From Xanthoparmelia taractica (Eukaryota; Ascomycota; Lecanoromycetes; Lecanorales; Parmeliaceae), in the NCBI GenBank assembly GCA_033085395.1, contig MU853187.1, positions 62,001 through 126,000 on the forward strand: DNA of 64,000 bases, in the 5' to 3' direction. The translations under genes were made by a program, and so were the position numbers. The first letter of the stretch is position 1. Each line of letters starts with the position of its first letter. The notes below the pieces were generated by a model that was not told the DNA's origin, did not search any database, and saw only the letters and a list, made by a program, of their open reading frames with translations. Positions 1 through 11,535 of this stretch are shown piece by piece.

Positions 1-1237
1 GAGCCGCCGTTGGATTTCGTCCAGCCGCCATAGGGGGTCATTTCATGAGAGGAGGGGATGCCTTGGAGGTCGAAGGAAGTAAAAGAGCTATCTCGGCTCC
101 GTTCCCTCTTCATAGGAGGAGTAGGCTTTGGGGGATCTGAACTGGTCCGTCGAACAACGTTTCTGGGAATGCTCGTGCCCTTGCGGCCGGTGGCTCTCTC
201 GCCAACCGGATGGTCCTTCCGTCGCTCAAAGTTTCTAGGACTGCGGCCACGAACAATGATGGCTGCCGATCTGGCTTCGGCGATCGCTACTCTGTCACCT
301 GTCGATAAGGTGGCCATGAGCTTCAAGCGAGCAACAAAGTGCTGCTGGAGTTCCTTCCGGCGCCCATTGTTGGCTGTGGCTATCCGGAATTGAAGTCGCT
401 TCCATGCAATAGGATATGTTACATAGTCCGGGTCCGGGTCATGATGTGACATGAGGTCGAGTGGTATAAATATAGGCTCCTTCTCCGTCTTTTCTTCCAG
501 AGGGATAGGGGGGCTGTTGATTGGTGTTTTCCATGGGACAGAGATCAACTTGACTGTCCCACCCTCGACTGATTCTGTTGCCGAGATGGTAAGCTCTTGT
601 GCCACTATGGGAATGCGCTCGCCGCGGTCCGTCACGATGTAGTAGAGATTGCGAGGAATCGTTATAGATCCGGTGACTTGGAAGAGGTTGCGGCGGTAGC
701 AGGTGAGCTCCGGAGTCGTCATCTGAGGAGGAAAGAGATCCAAAGTGTTCAAGGGATCGGCCATGAAAAACATGCCGTGTAGGCGTGCGTTGAGGGGCAC
801 GGAAGTCGGTCGAAGAGAGGAATCGAGCAGTGGGTAATTATAGGTGGTCGGTTGGAAGCTGAGCAGCTCATCGTCTCGGTCGACCGACGGACTCTCTTGA
901 GCTGATGGCTCTTGCATATCTTGTTGTGTAGCAGGATCGAAGTGGTAGTCTTGGTAGCTGGGATTGAAGGGTCGGTGGGCTTCGCCAGGGCCAGGGAGAG
1001 GAGGCATTTGGGACATTGGGTTCATACTAAAGATTGACGAAGATTGGTCAACATGATGGTCTGTGTAGCATTGTGGGTGGAGAGGTCTTACCTTCGGAAA
1101 TCGTCGGTGGAATAGGTGGGGGTTCGAAAGCTCTGCTCTGTCAGGCCCATTGCGGGTAGGGGTGCAAGATAATCGTCGGTGGTAGTATTACTGTGGGGTG
1201 GAAGGTAAGGCATCGCCATGTGATTGTAGCCGTTCAT
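1..1237 (-). CDS. Ndt80/PhoG-family (VIB-1/XprG-like) transcription factor, 3' end outside window
   Basis: Spliced reading on the minus strand gives about 390 residues before the window edge: exon 1237-1092, intron 1091-1027 (GTAAGA...TTTAG, 65 bp), exon 1026-1. The N terminus is proline-rich and disordered. It is followed by a block beginning ELTCYRRNLFQVTGSITIPR and, after an insert, an AIIVRGRSPRNF segment. These match the Ndt80 p53-like DNA-binding fold, whose signature is the R-S-P-x-x-F/Y motif. Family knowledge: Neurospora VIB-1 and Aspergillus XprG control extracellular proteases, nutrient starvation responses and heterokaryon incompatibility death. No stop interrupts the frame. The start at 1237 is the first ATG in frame with the conserved block. 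An upstream ATG 10 bp away opens an overlapping short ORF. The family call is firm; the orthologue is an inference. Confidence 0.85.
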
Positions 1238-1247
1238 AATTGCTCAT
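1188..1247 (-). promoter_or_regulatory. upstream ORF overlapping the Ndt80-like start codon
   Basis: An ATG at 1247, 10 bp upstream of the presumed start at 1237, opens a 19-codon frame that runs out of frame over the main start and ends in TAA at 1188. Ribosomes starting at the first ATG would bypass the main ORF, so it could hold down translation. This assumes the transcript begins upstream of 1247, which is not shown. Confidence 0.4.
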
Positions 1248-3050
1248 ATGTAGTAGTCGTAGAGACAGAATATACAACGCGAGAGTAGATGGTAGAAGAG
1301 ATTGAATGAGCGTCAGGTCCAAAGAGAAGAAGCACAATGAATGAAAAGTGGGAGGAATGTGAGGGGGAATTGAGGTCCTTTTCAGCTCAGCGGAGTCTCC
1401 GACATCGTACACAACTACTATTCTGGAACATGCATGACTGGAGCAATGTTTGAAGAAGAGATGGATGAAACAGATCAAAAATGCAGAGAGTGTGGGGAGG
1501 GAGGGGGGGGAAGGGCAGTTGGAAAGTAGAGGAGAGAGAGAGAGAGAAGTAGTAGAAGAGGGAAGAGTGGAGGAGAATTAATTGTAGAGAAGGATGACTA
1601 GAGGAGGAAGAATAAGGTAAGGTAAGGTAAATCAAATCGTTGTGTATGGTCGGGTGTACATGTGCATTTCTTTTATTTCCACGTGAGATCTTCGAGGATT
1701 TAAGATCTTCCATTCATGCATCGTCTCGCTTTTGTGTGTGGGAAGAAGCACATGGCGCAGGGATTGCCACGTTGTTTCTCCGCGTGGGATTGTACCAAGT
1801 ACCGAGTATGCCGACGATCGTTGAGGCCACTATGTTTGAGAAGTTGGCTGCAAGGTCAAAAAGGAAGAAGGAGAGGAGCCTATCATGCATCTCATTGTCC
1901 AGGGTCTTTCTTGTCTCTGTACCTGGGGGGGGGGGGGGAAAGAAACGAGGGAACGAGGGAGGGGGGGGAGAGGGCAAGAGCTGAAGTTTAGTGGGCTTGG
2001 CGATAGAAACTGCCACTAAGTAATGACTGCTGATAGCATCATAAGGCGTTGCTTACCCACCCTCATCTGATTATGCTGATTGGGGCCCCATAATAATATG
2101 TATGGTAAGGCTGTGCTTATGGCATGGAAAAAAGAAGGGTAACAAGTACGGGAGTACGGAGTAAGGTACGAAGTACTTGTACATGGTATGGATGATGAAT
2201 GATGCAGCATTAGGGCCAAAAAAAGATGACGCTGATCCCCTCCCGCAACGGGTAAGCAGGGCGAAGTGGGTAATAGCTAAGGGCAAAAGGAGTTAGAAGG
2301 GATAGCGAATTAAAAAAGAATACTTCGTAATGATCCGCATTATTTCTCCCCCGTTCTTTTTGTAGCGCCGAAAAGGCCGAAACAACCGGGAATTGGGGGA
2401 AAAAGATTGACAGGCGCCGGAGGGTTGAGGAATCATGGAGAACATGCTGCGAACACTACTTCAAACTTTCCCCCCACTTCAACTTTTGATATGCAGGACA
2501 AGTGTGAAACAAGATTCCACTTTACTTTGTTTCATAACCAGACCCAAATGCCCTTGCTAGCCTCGCTGTCTTCGGGCCTCTTCCGCCCTTGTGATGGGTG
2601 CGGACAATAATAGTGGGTGGATCGGCAAGCCTGGCCGGCAAAGCTTGCGAGGCTGCGAAAGGGAAGGGAAAGCCAAGTCATCGATCGACATGTTTCATCT
2701 TTTCTTTCTCGCGTCAGAAAAAAATTAAAAATATTATTATTGTACCAAGTAGTAAAGTAGAAATGCCCCAAATGCTTCATTGGTGCATAAGGCATGATCA
2801 TCAATAATATTGCTCGATTAATAAATCATAATGTTGTGCCTGTCGTCAAACAACACCAACACCACCATCCTTCGCACTTTGCTGACTCTGGCGGTATCGA
2901 ATCATCATCGCTCATTCCACATTTAGTCGCCGACTTTACAATCTTACCTTAGTCAAAAGGCCGACCTTTGTCAAACTCTCCTGAAACACATCAGACCTGC
3001 CGAGCGTCATGTAATCCCCGGGTACAAAGTATCACTACATCCCTCAGAAA
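1238..3050. other. non-coding promoter region with purine-rich tracts
   Basis: No credible gene is seen. It holds a purine-rich stretch at about 1490-1580 with GA dinucleotide runs, a GGTAA-type repeat near 1614-1630, and a G tract near 1925-1938. On the sense strand of the Ndt80-like gene the first of these is a C/T-rich tract of the sort common in fungal promoters and 5' leaders. Confidence 0.5.
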
Positions 3051-3053
3051 AAC

Positions 3054-3140
3054 CCAGACGCAGGTACACGGCGTCGCTCGCCCAAACCAATGAGATAACC
3101 CGACTTCGTAGGATCCCAGCCAGACGCAGGTACACGGCGT
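3054..3140. repeat. two perfect 21-bp direct repeats, 66 bp apart
   Basis: The 21-bp unit beginning CCAGACGCAGG occurs identically at 3054-3074 and 3120-3140. The intervening 45 bp is unrelated unique sequence. The function is unknown; a paired protein-binding site or a small duplication are both possible. Confidence 0.7.
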
Positions 3141-4225
3141 GCACCGCCTGCAGCATGCTGCTTGCTGATTCACACCGCCTCCAGGGCCAGTGGAGGTGAT
3201 CCTTTCCCCATTCCCATATATAACAATTCTTGCATTTCTTCACGCTTTCTATATTCGTCTCATTGCCTCGTCTATTTCTGACCCTTTTTCCTTTCGGACA
3301 TGCTCACCATCTGCCAACGCAACCATTCACACAGTCTTTCCACTGTGCGTTTGACCGGCGCACGGTGCGATTACTGGCCTGGGCCTCTGTGTGGTCAATC
3401 AACCTCCTGAAGCTCAACATCATGTCAGTGCGTGCACGAGAGTAAGAACCACCTGAACCATGACCACAGTGATCCTGTTACCTACGGCTCCAGGGTGGTC
3501 AGAATGTCGCTTGCTCCCGAGCTATCCGGTGTCAGCTTGATAAGCTGATCCAATGGGTATTATTAACCCCACGACCACCACAAAGGGTTGAAAAATTCTC
3601 CCTTCAAGGACACCCTCAACACCCAAGATGTTTCATTCTGGTGCTTGTTTGGAATCTCGGCCGAGTGGCTGTACAATGATGACTCCGCGGGCACTTGGGT
3701 TGGGGCGTTTTGCCATGACGATGTCGTGCAGCATGAGGCTTTCACCATAATAAGCTTTCCGAACAACCGATTATGACGCTTACTTTAACGCTGTGCTGCT
3801 GGATATCAGAAGCCACTCTTTCTTGGCCAAAAATGGTGGTCGCACTTTTGACGAGGTAAGTTCAGGACCATTCTTTCCCTAGCAATTCCACCCTCGAAAT
3901 CAGTCTCATACCATTGTCTCCAAGCAATGTCCTACCAAATAATCTACAAGCCTTCGATAGAAAAACGGAGGGTGTGATGCGCATCTCTCAAGACGCCAGG
4001 GAAACAAGCAGGCATTGGCCGCTGGTGTGCGAACCACGCTTCGGCTCTTGTTTCTGGTGGTAGGAAATTCGCTCTTCTCCCTCGGTTTCAACGCAGCGCA
4101 ATGCTTGGAGCCGATATTGTTTCAATGCTTGGAGCGGCGATTCGTATCCTGAACCAGCGCTGGCCTCTACTATTCCTGTACCTAAAGTATCACACCGCAC
4201 TACGCCTGAATGGCTGAATGAACAA
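3141..4225. other. region without a supported gene; one weak small-gene candidate
   Basis: Between about 3420 and 3776 the plus strand has two open stretches that could be exons. The second, ending in TGA at 3774-3776, encodes a plausible small acidic cysteine-containing segment (TQDVSFWCLFGISAEWLYN followed by an F-C-H-D motif). No convincing signal-peptide exon or start was found, so no CDS is called. Confidence 0.25.
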
Positions 4226-5420
4226 ATGAATAAGAGCGCAGTCCCACATCCATCTTTCTCGCGCGCTATCCAAGACATCAACAACGTTCTACATCTCAAA
4301 CCACCCCATTCGCAAACGACTCCGGCCCTACATCCCCTCCACCTCCGCCCTGTTAACCTACGTATATCCAAAACAATCAAAGCAAGCACCACCTTCCACT
4401 TCAACCGTCCACTTCAACCTACGTATATCCAAAACAACCAAACCCATCCACCCTCAACTCTCCACCCTCCCTCAAAGCAATCCATATACCACCACTATTA
4501 ACTGTCCCCCCCTCCCCCCCCCTCCTTCCTCTTCCCTCCCCAAACAAAAACTCCTACCATCCCATCTCCCTCCTGTGCCATCTTCCCCCTCTACTACATA
4601 CATATCACCCGCATTATAAATCCCACTATCCCCCCCCCCTCTCCCCACCTTCCCCACATCTCAACGACTTGCCTTCCTTGCTGGCCCTTCTCCTGCATAC
4701 ACCGCCATTCCCCTGCTCGCTACATCACTTCCCTTCCCTCCCCTTCCCTTTCCCTCCTTACCAAAACAAAGGAGATGGAAAATGGAAAAATGGACATTGG
4801 AAATGCTCGTCGTGATGCCATTGGATTGGATTGGATTTACTTCGAGTGAAGGGATGTGAGGTGAAGTGATGTGATTAGGTAGTTGGTGTGAGGATAGGAT
4901 AGGATAGGATAGGATAGAAATGGTAGGTGTAGAGAGGAAGTGGTGTATATGAGATGGAGGTAGAGAAAGGGGTAGAGGTAGGGGTAGGGGTAGCGATAGA
5001 GGTATAGAGAAGTAGAGGTAGATGTAGATGTAGAGGTAGAGATAGAGGTAGAGGTAGAGGCAGAGATGTATATGAGGTACAGGTACAGGTAGAGGCAGTT
5101 TTAGGGTGAGAAGAAAATGTAGGTGTAGAGAGAGGTAGAGGTAGGGAGAGCTAGTGATGTATAATAAGCCAGTCAGTCGATAAGACGATGAATAGAGAAA
5201 GCGGTTAGGGCGAAAGAAGGTGGTGGGTGACGGAAAAAAAAGGGGAGGCGGGAAAACGAGAGGAGAGATGCAGGAGAGCTCCAGGAATGGGAGGGAGGTT
5301 GAGGGCTTGGTTGTGTGTGTGTGTATGTAACGAAGGGTTGGAGGGGAGGATTGGAGGGAAAGTGTAGTGGAAACGCGAGTGCTGGTGGACAGGATTGAAT
5401 GTGGCCAGTTGGATTTGAGC
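4226..5420. repeat. strand-asymmetric low-complexity block with GATAG and GTAGAG tandem repeats
   Basis: The plus strand is C-rich and G-poor from about 4226 to 4770, then abruptly G/A-rich and C-poor to about 5420. The second half has a pentamer array (GGATA units near 4891-4916) and a long degenerate hexamer array (GTAGAG/GGTAGA, about 4960-5160). It lies downstream of the convergent end of the 5691-6890 gene. No gene is called here. Confidence 0.6.
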
Positions 5421-5690
5421 ACGGAGGAACAGGAATGGTTGCTACTTCTCAACTTGGGCGATAGAAATTGGTGTCCCTCAAGCCCAAGCTCGCAAGGATA
5501 TCGTGCCCTACTCTGAGTAAAAGACGCAGTGAGAAGCACGAATGGAATGAAATGTGCATGAGCGTAGATGACAACAAGAATAATCCGGCCCCCATGTCCA
5601 ACAACCAAGCGCCAGCGCTGTTCTGATCCCGCAACACTTTTCGTCGGATGTCGCCCTTTATGACGGCATCTTGGAATAGTAAGCAGACGA

Positions 5691-6890
5691 TCAATGACCT
5701 CCTCCAAAGCCCACGCTACCGGCACTTTCGCCCACATGGACGGCATCCTCGTCGTCTTCGGTTCCTCTGCCGCGGCCTCGTGTGCTAGATGTTGGCGGAA
5801 TGCTGGCGTTCGTACTCACAGATCCGCTTCTGGTCATACCATTTCCCGACTGTCGACGACTGCTAAGGCTTCGTTCTAGCTCCTGTATGCGCCTTCGCAA
5901 GGCTTCGTTCTCGCGCTTCACGATTTCGAGCTCCGATCGATGATGCGCTGCTTCTTCGTACCTTTGCGTCGACGGTACGCGTGTGTTTCCTGCATTCATG
6001 GTTTGCTGAGATGACGATGAGGGTGGGTTGTATGATGAGGAACCATTGTGTCGATGGGAGTGGAGGTTGGGGAAGTGGTCGCCTTGGTATAGCGAGGAAG
6101 ATAAAGAAGGCGAAGAGGCTTCGGACCGGCGTGACGCGACGGAACTATGCCTGCTGAGAGAGTCTCGTGCATATGGGTATGACAATGTGCCATCTCGTGC
6201 CGGTGCGATGCCTGAAACTGTGCTTCCGGCTACCCCTGCGGTCGTGCCGACAGTGCTCCCACTTGTACCGGTGACTCCAGTAGCCGCAGTCGCAGCTGTG
6301 TTTGCACTGCGGGCGCTCAGATTGGAGGATGATCGATGCCGTCGTGAGGGTGTAGGATGACTGGCCCCTGACATTAGATGATTCGCATTTTGATCCGTAG
6401 CATCTGGCAGACCAGTAGAGGCGGAGGAAGTCGTCGATGCCACCGAAGCGGACTGCTGGCGTAAAAGAGAGAGTTCGCGCGTGAGGCGATTGACCTGACA
6501 AGAAGGATTCTCATGAGCGAAATCACTCCAATCATAGCGCATCCCGAGCTTACCACTGCTTCTTGTTCCTTCTCTAGTTGCATATGCAGATCTGCAGCAG
6601 TGAGAGGTCTGGGATGACGAAGAGGCCCTAAAGCATTCAGTTAGCCGGGTACTCGGGTACAAATGTGTGTTGGGATTGTTTGCTCGCATACCAGGTCCAA
6701 TGCCTACCCCGGTATTGTCTCCAGAAGTCATATTTGCCGGTTCTCTTGACAGAATCGTGGGCGACTGGATAGGAGGCGATATGTGAGCAGGTGGAGGAGC
6801 CATATTGTCTCTGGCTCGACGAGAGGTCGTAGAGGCTATACGCCGAGGACTATGGGGTGAAGGGGGCAGGGAATTAAGATCGGGAGCCAT
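5691..6890 (-). CDS. coiled-coil protein of unknown function
   Basis: Three exons: 6890-6692, 6627-6554, 6494-5691. The introns are 6691-6628 (GTATGC...TTTAG) and 6553-6495 (GTAAGC...GTCAG). The product is 358 aa. The N terminus (MAPDLNSLPPSPHSPRR) is proline/serine-rich. Residues about 70-110 contain a PLRHPRPLTAADLHMQLEKE segment leading into a Q/E/L-rich helix. The middle is Ser/Thr/Ala-rich, and a second predicted coiled coil (ELEIVKRENEALRRRIQELE) lies near the C terminus, before an RGRGRG and acidic tail. Both introns preserve the frame and the helix, which supports the model. No catalytic domain is visible. It may be a scaffold or regulatory protein; no function is assigned. Confidence 0.8.
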   Translation of the reverse strand: MAPDLNSLPPSPHSPRRIASTTSRRARDNMAPPPAHISPPIQSPTILSREPANMTSGDNTGVGIGPGMRANNPNTHLYPSTRLTECFRASSSSQTSHCCRSAYATREGTRSSGKLGMRYDWSDFAHENPSCQVNRLTRELSLLRQQSASVASTTSSASTGLPDATDQNANHLMSGASHPTPSRRHRSSSNLSARSANTAATAATGVTGTSGSTVGTTAGVAGSTVSGIAPARDGTLSYPYARDSLSRHSSVASRRSEASSPSLSSSLYQGDHFPNLHSHRHNGSSSYNPPSSSSQQTMNAGNTRVPSTQRYEEAAHHRSELEIVKRENEALRRRIQELERSLSSRRQSGNGMTRSGSVSTNASIPPTSSTRGRGRGTEDDEDAVHVGESAGSVGFGGGH

Positions 6891-7668
6891 GTTCCTTTAG
6901 GTGTCGAGATGTGTGTGGATGCCTGTTCCTTTCTTGGAGGGTCCAACTCAAGGAGCCATGATTGCAGAAGCTGGATTTCAATACTGTGTATCTTCCTAGA
7001 TCATCGGATGCAAATTTGATTGATTGGTAAAATCGTATACTCTTTAGCAGGCGGTGGTACTTGTATGCGTATTGAAGGTACGAGATAGTATCTTGAAGTG
7101 GGGGTGACTGGTATTTATCGATAAGGGAACTGTGTCTTCGCGGTGGAGGAATGCCTGTCAAGGAATTTTACTATTGCTGTTGGACTTGCAATGTGGCTTT
7201 GAAGAGAGAGCAGGACTTGTCGCGTTGCAGTGTATGAGTGCGTGAATTTGATCCAAGGGAGGAGGCAGGATGATCGAATCCTTTCTGACTTCAGCATAAC
7301 GTTTCTCCCTCCACCAAGTACTGTAGTCCTTGCACCCTATCACTGCAGAGACCTTCTCAATCAAACCCTAGCTCCATCAAAACATCACGCGCTTTATATT
7401 ACACCGAACACAGACACCTTATCATCCTTCATCATCCCGACTACATCCTGTCGTTGCAGATACTAGTCAAAGTATGCTGAGTCCTCGTTGCTATTGCCTT
7501 CGACAATAATGCAGTGCCTACAGCTCTTCGAATCATTCTGGCGTCAATGATCATTGGGATTAAACTTGGACGACATCCCCGTCGGCATCCGGAACAGCTG
7601 TCCGCCAACAGGGGCTTCAGCCTCTCCCACTGCGTCTCTTTATTAGCTGGGGCAGCTGACGATAAGCC

Positions 7669-10369
7669 ATGGGCAATTCAGCCACCAAAGAGCAAAGGCC
7701 CCATCCTGCGCGGCTACGTTCAGCTGATGCCCGCTCAGTCTCCTCTCCCGCCGCTTCTGGCCCAAGCTCTCCGTCTAATCCGCCCTCTTTAGATCGGCCT
7801 TCTCATTCGGTCTACAATATGCGGACGGGTAGGGGCAGTCGACCAGATCTGCCGACATTGCTCGGGATGAGAGGCAATGCAGTCCCTGATACTTCCAGTC
7901 TAGAGACTCGCAGAGAGACCAAACAAGAAAGGGAGGCAAGAAAGCTAGAGAAAGAGAGGGTTGCGAGGGAGAAGGAGCGTGAACGGAGCATGCGTGAAGA
8001 GAGTGTTGATGGAGGCTATCTTGTTACTCAGGGCGTCTACACAGGAACAGAAGACTATAATAAGGGCGTTGTACGGCAATTGATGGTGAGATACCCTATG
8101 GATTTTCAGGAGCACGAGTGCTGATCGACATCAGATTGAACGACGGATAGCACCATTTTGGAGGGGATTGAATGATCACTCAGACTCGTGGACAGAGAAT
8201 CAGCTTGTCGCTGCTGCCAGGGGACGACCCATTCCTACCCCGGACGAGATACCAGTCGAAGAAGAGCTTAAGCCGGTACCGAATGCAGATTCGGAAACAA
8301 AAACGTTGGAGACAAATATCAACAACTTGACTGTACCAATGACTTCAAGATCTCAGTCCGTCAACTCAGAAACTTCCTCAAACCTATCACCATCTCAATG
8401 CTCATTTCCACCGGGAGGTATAAACCCGCCTCCACCCTCTTCTTCAGGATCAACATTGTTCAGAGGTCGTGCGAAAACATTGGCGGCTCTCACGACCTCC
8501 TCAAAGACTTCGCAGACCGATATGACCCCTCGTGAAATGGATCTGCCGAGAGATCCATACGTTGCTGGTCAGCCCGTCGAGGCGTATCTGTACAAAGACG
8601 CTTCCGAATGCCCGATCTGCTTTTTATATTATCCCCCATACCTGAACAAAACTCGATGCTGCGATCAGGCCATTTGCTCTGAATGCTTCGTACAGATTAA
8701 ACGTCCAGATCCTCATCCTCCTGAACACGCCGATCCAACGGCTCCACAACCGCCGCAAGCCGAGAATGTCAACGCGGAAGCAGTCGATCCTGAGGAATTG
8801 ATATCCGAACCGGCTGCTTGTCCATTCTGCGTCCAGCCTGAATTTGGCGTCACTTATGACTCGCCGCCTTTCCGTAGAGGGCTAACGTACGTCAACCAGG
8901 CCTCAACCTTTCCTTTGGCCAACAGATCCTCAGCCATGTCCTCCGAGTCTTCCCTAGGTTCCGTATTGAGTAACGGAGGACGCATGTCGCCAACAAATGC
9001 TACTCGTCGAAGGACGACATCAGTCTCCGCTACTTCTCCATTCGTCATCACAACCGATAGGGTACGCCCGGACTGGCATCACAAGCTGGCGGCTGCTCGA
9101 GCTCATACGGCTCGGCGGTCTGCAGCTGCAACAGCTTTACATACTGCTGCTTATTTAATGGGCAATCGTGGTCAAGAAAGCGATGGTCGAGCTCTCGGTC
9201 CTTTTGGAAGGCGGGGTATTCTTCGACGGACCAGTGGCGCGGACAACCCTGGGACCAGTCCAGCGCACCTGAATATGCTGGCGCTAATGTCCGAGCGGTA
9301 TGCGGCATCAGGCGCTGCAAGAGACGACGAAGGTGACCCCTCAATGACACCTGGGCCTCGCCGAAGCTCTAGAAGACATGGAGTGGACGATTTGGAAGAG
9401 ATTATGATGATGGAAGCTATACGACTGAGTCTTGCTTCAGAGGAGGATAGGCGAAAGAGAGAGGAGAAAGATGCACAGAAAAAAGCAAAAAAAAAGGATA
9501 AGGAAGAGAAGAAGGCTGAAAAGAAGGCCAGAAAGACCGGTGTGTATGCGAGCAGCGCCAATGCGAGTGCTACAGGGCTTGGGGGCAATTCGAGCGAGGT
9601 GTCCACTGGCGGGTTGGAGTCCTCCCCATACTCTGGAAAGGGAAAGGGCGTCCAACAGACAGAGTCGGAGCACGCGCGAGCTATGGTTGCTACGCCTTCA
9701 TCCACGGCGGCAGATCCCCAGGAACATCTTGAACGCGCTCGGGCGCAGATACTTCCTAGCGATGCTCCGCCCTTGCCCACCCCATACTTCTCGCCACCAT
9801 ACCGACCATCGAATCTAAGAACTCTCTCGAACGCCTCATCCTCAGCGTCGTCATTTGATGGCTCAGCTCCTGCCTCGCTGAAGAGTGACATCCGGGGACA
9901 GGGATCCTCGTTTGACGTTTCACCCAGCGCAAGTGGTGTCAGTATACCTGCGGCGCCTTCAGCGCAAGATACTTACATCTCAGGCACTCCACCTGGCGGC
10001 GGCGCAGGCATAGAGCCGATGTTCAACTTTCGTAGCCTCGCTGCAATGGTTGGAGAAGAGAAATCAAGAGATGTTACGCATGAAGAGAATGCTGGGCAGG
10101 TTTATAGCCGTCCGAGAGGAGAAAGCTCCAGCAGTATGACTGACAAGGTCAACCAGGATGAAGGGGCTTTAACGGAGATACACGATGGGTCTGGGTCGCC
10201 ATCAGCGGGTGAATCCCAAACTCCCCTATCCAGCCAAGGACTCCCTGCATTTAGACTTACAGCCGCTTCTCGCGAACATTCTGACTTTGATAAAGCTGGC
10301 CAGCAAGTGGAATACGCAGAAATCAACGGTGTAGCTGTGGCGAAGGAACGATCCCCGACCTCAGCATGA
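7669..10369 (+). CDS. sip5: Sip5 (Snf1-interacting) family protein
   Basis: Exons 7669-8085 and 8135-10369 with a 49-bp intron (GTGAGA...CATCAG) give 883 aa. The start gives MGNSATKEQRP, an N-terminal Met-Gly typical of the family. A conserved core spans the splice junction (GVYTGTEDYNKGVVRQLM, then IERRIAPFWRGLND). Around residues 297-375 a RING-like cysteine set (ECPICFLYY, CCDQAICSECF and later CPFC) can bind zinc. Later there is a UIM-like acidic helix (EEIMMMEAIRLSLASEE) followed by a Lys-rich stretch, and a long disordered Ser-rich tail. In yeast, Sip5 interacts with the Snf1 kinase and Reg1 in glucose signalling; that role is transferred from the family. The family call is strong because of the two conserved blocks. 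Confidence 0.9.
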
Positions 10370-10655
10370 GAGGAAAGAGAAACGACACCGCATGAGTGCA
10401 CGGAATCTGGGTGTGTTTGTCAGAACTGACATGTAAGAGGGCGCAAAAGATGTAGATAGAAGGCATCGTCTTATTGGGTATATGTTGCAGCATCGACACT
10501 GGCGGGAAAGGTGTTTCTCAATGCGCGAAAATTCACCTAGGCGACATGCTCTCACCTATGCGACACGTGCGCGACCATTTAAATTGCCAGATTTCGTTGC
10601 CAAACAAAGTCCACGTGCAGCCTTCTCTCTTCGCTCCTGATCATTATCTGTCGAA

Positions 10656-11256
10656 ATGGGAATCCTCCATGCAGCTTGTATCGTCGCTCATTTCTGCATA
10701 GTCGCTTTTGCCGCACCACCTCTCAGTCCGCCCTCTCTGTCATTAGTCAACAATCCAAACCTCAATGTCACGGCTCCTTTTAGTATCATACAGGCCTTTT
10801 CTGCAAAGTAAGTTGCCACTTGTTCCTTACAGCAACAAGCCCACAGACTTTTCAGAACCCAGAGCAAAGATACTAAAAAATACCAGCCGCCTTCCCTCCG
10901 ATCCTTTCCTTTACAAGGTTCCCGACTCTGACGAAACCGTCCGCTTCTACGGCTACGGCACCTCCCTACCTCGGAAAGATGTAATACATGCCATTGTCGT
11001 GGCCTCTCGTGGAATCAAAAGACATGGGAGCTCGAACAAACCTATACCCGATAAGGTACTTCGGTATGGGTCGGGCGATGTGTATCTAGTGATGCATCAT
11101 ACCGGTCGATTGACGTGGAGATTGTGGGAGACGGCGTTGCGGGGCATCATGGACTTCCTGGAAAGATACGAGTACGTGGATATGGAGTTCGATGTTGGAC
11201 AAGTTGGTTTCGAGCGCATTTTCGGAACGGGGGCGTTGGGAAGCATGAAGAGCTAG
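10656..11256 (+). CDS. small secreted protein of unknown function
   Basis: Exons 10656-10807 and 10863-11256, with an intron of 55 bp (GTAAGT...CCCAG), give 181 aa. The start at 10656 provides a hydrophobic signal peptide (MGILHAACIVAHFCIVAFA, cleavage about residue 19-20) and N-glycosylation sequons at residues 37 and 57. An intronless reading from 10765 is also open but lacks a signal peptide, so the spliced model is preferred. The body (VRFYGYGTSLPRKDVIHAIV ... GRLTWRLWETALRGIMDFLE) resembles a widespread group of uncharacterised secreted fungal proteins. It has no enzymatic motif. The exact 3' splice site is the weakest part: other AGs nearby change 1-10 residues. Confidence 0.65.
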
Positions 11257-11535
11257 GTGTCATACTGGTGTTTGGTCGCAGTAGAATGTGTTTGAGTGTC
11301 TGTTATCTATTCAACCAAATATTCGGGATGCCTGTCCTATGTGGACCATATTGTCCTGTCAGAAAGCATCCTTAGACCCCTTGCCACACTGTACTCAGTC
11401 ATCATTGTGACGTGGGGCAGCATTCTCTTCTGCAACATTCATACAACCCACGCCTTTTACCCTAGATTTTCTTCAATCTTCAAATCAGACACTCGTATCC
11501 TTGATCACCTTTGAGAAACAAGCCTCCAGCACAGC

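Noticed and set aside
4661..5746. 361-codon open frame on the minus strand
   Set aside because: It is produced by the purine-rich tandem repeats; the translation is low-complexity Leu/Ser/Tyr/Pro with no domain.
9172..9891. 239-codon minus-strand frame
   Set aside because: Antisense shadow of the Sip5 gene, whose own frame carries conserved motifs.
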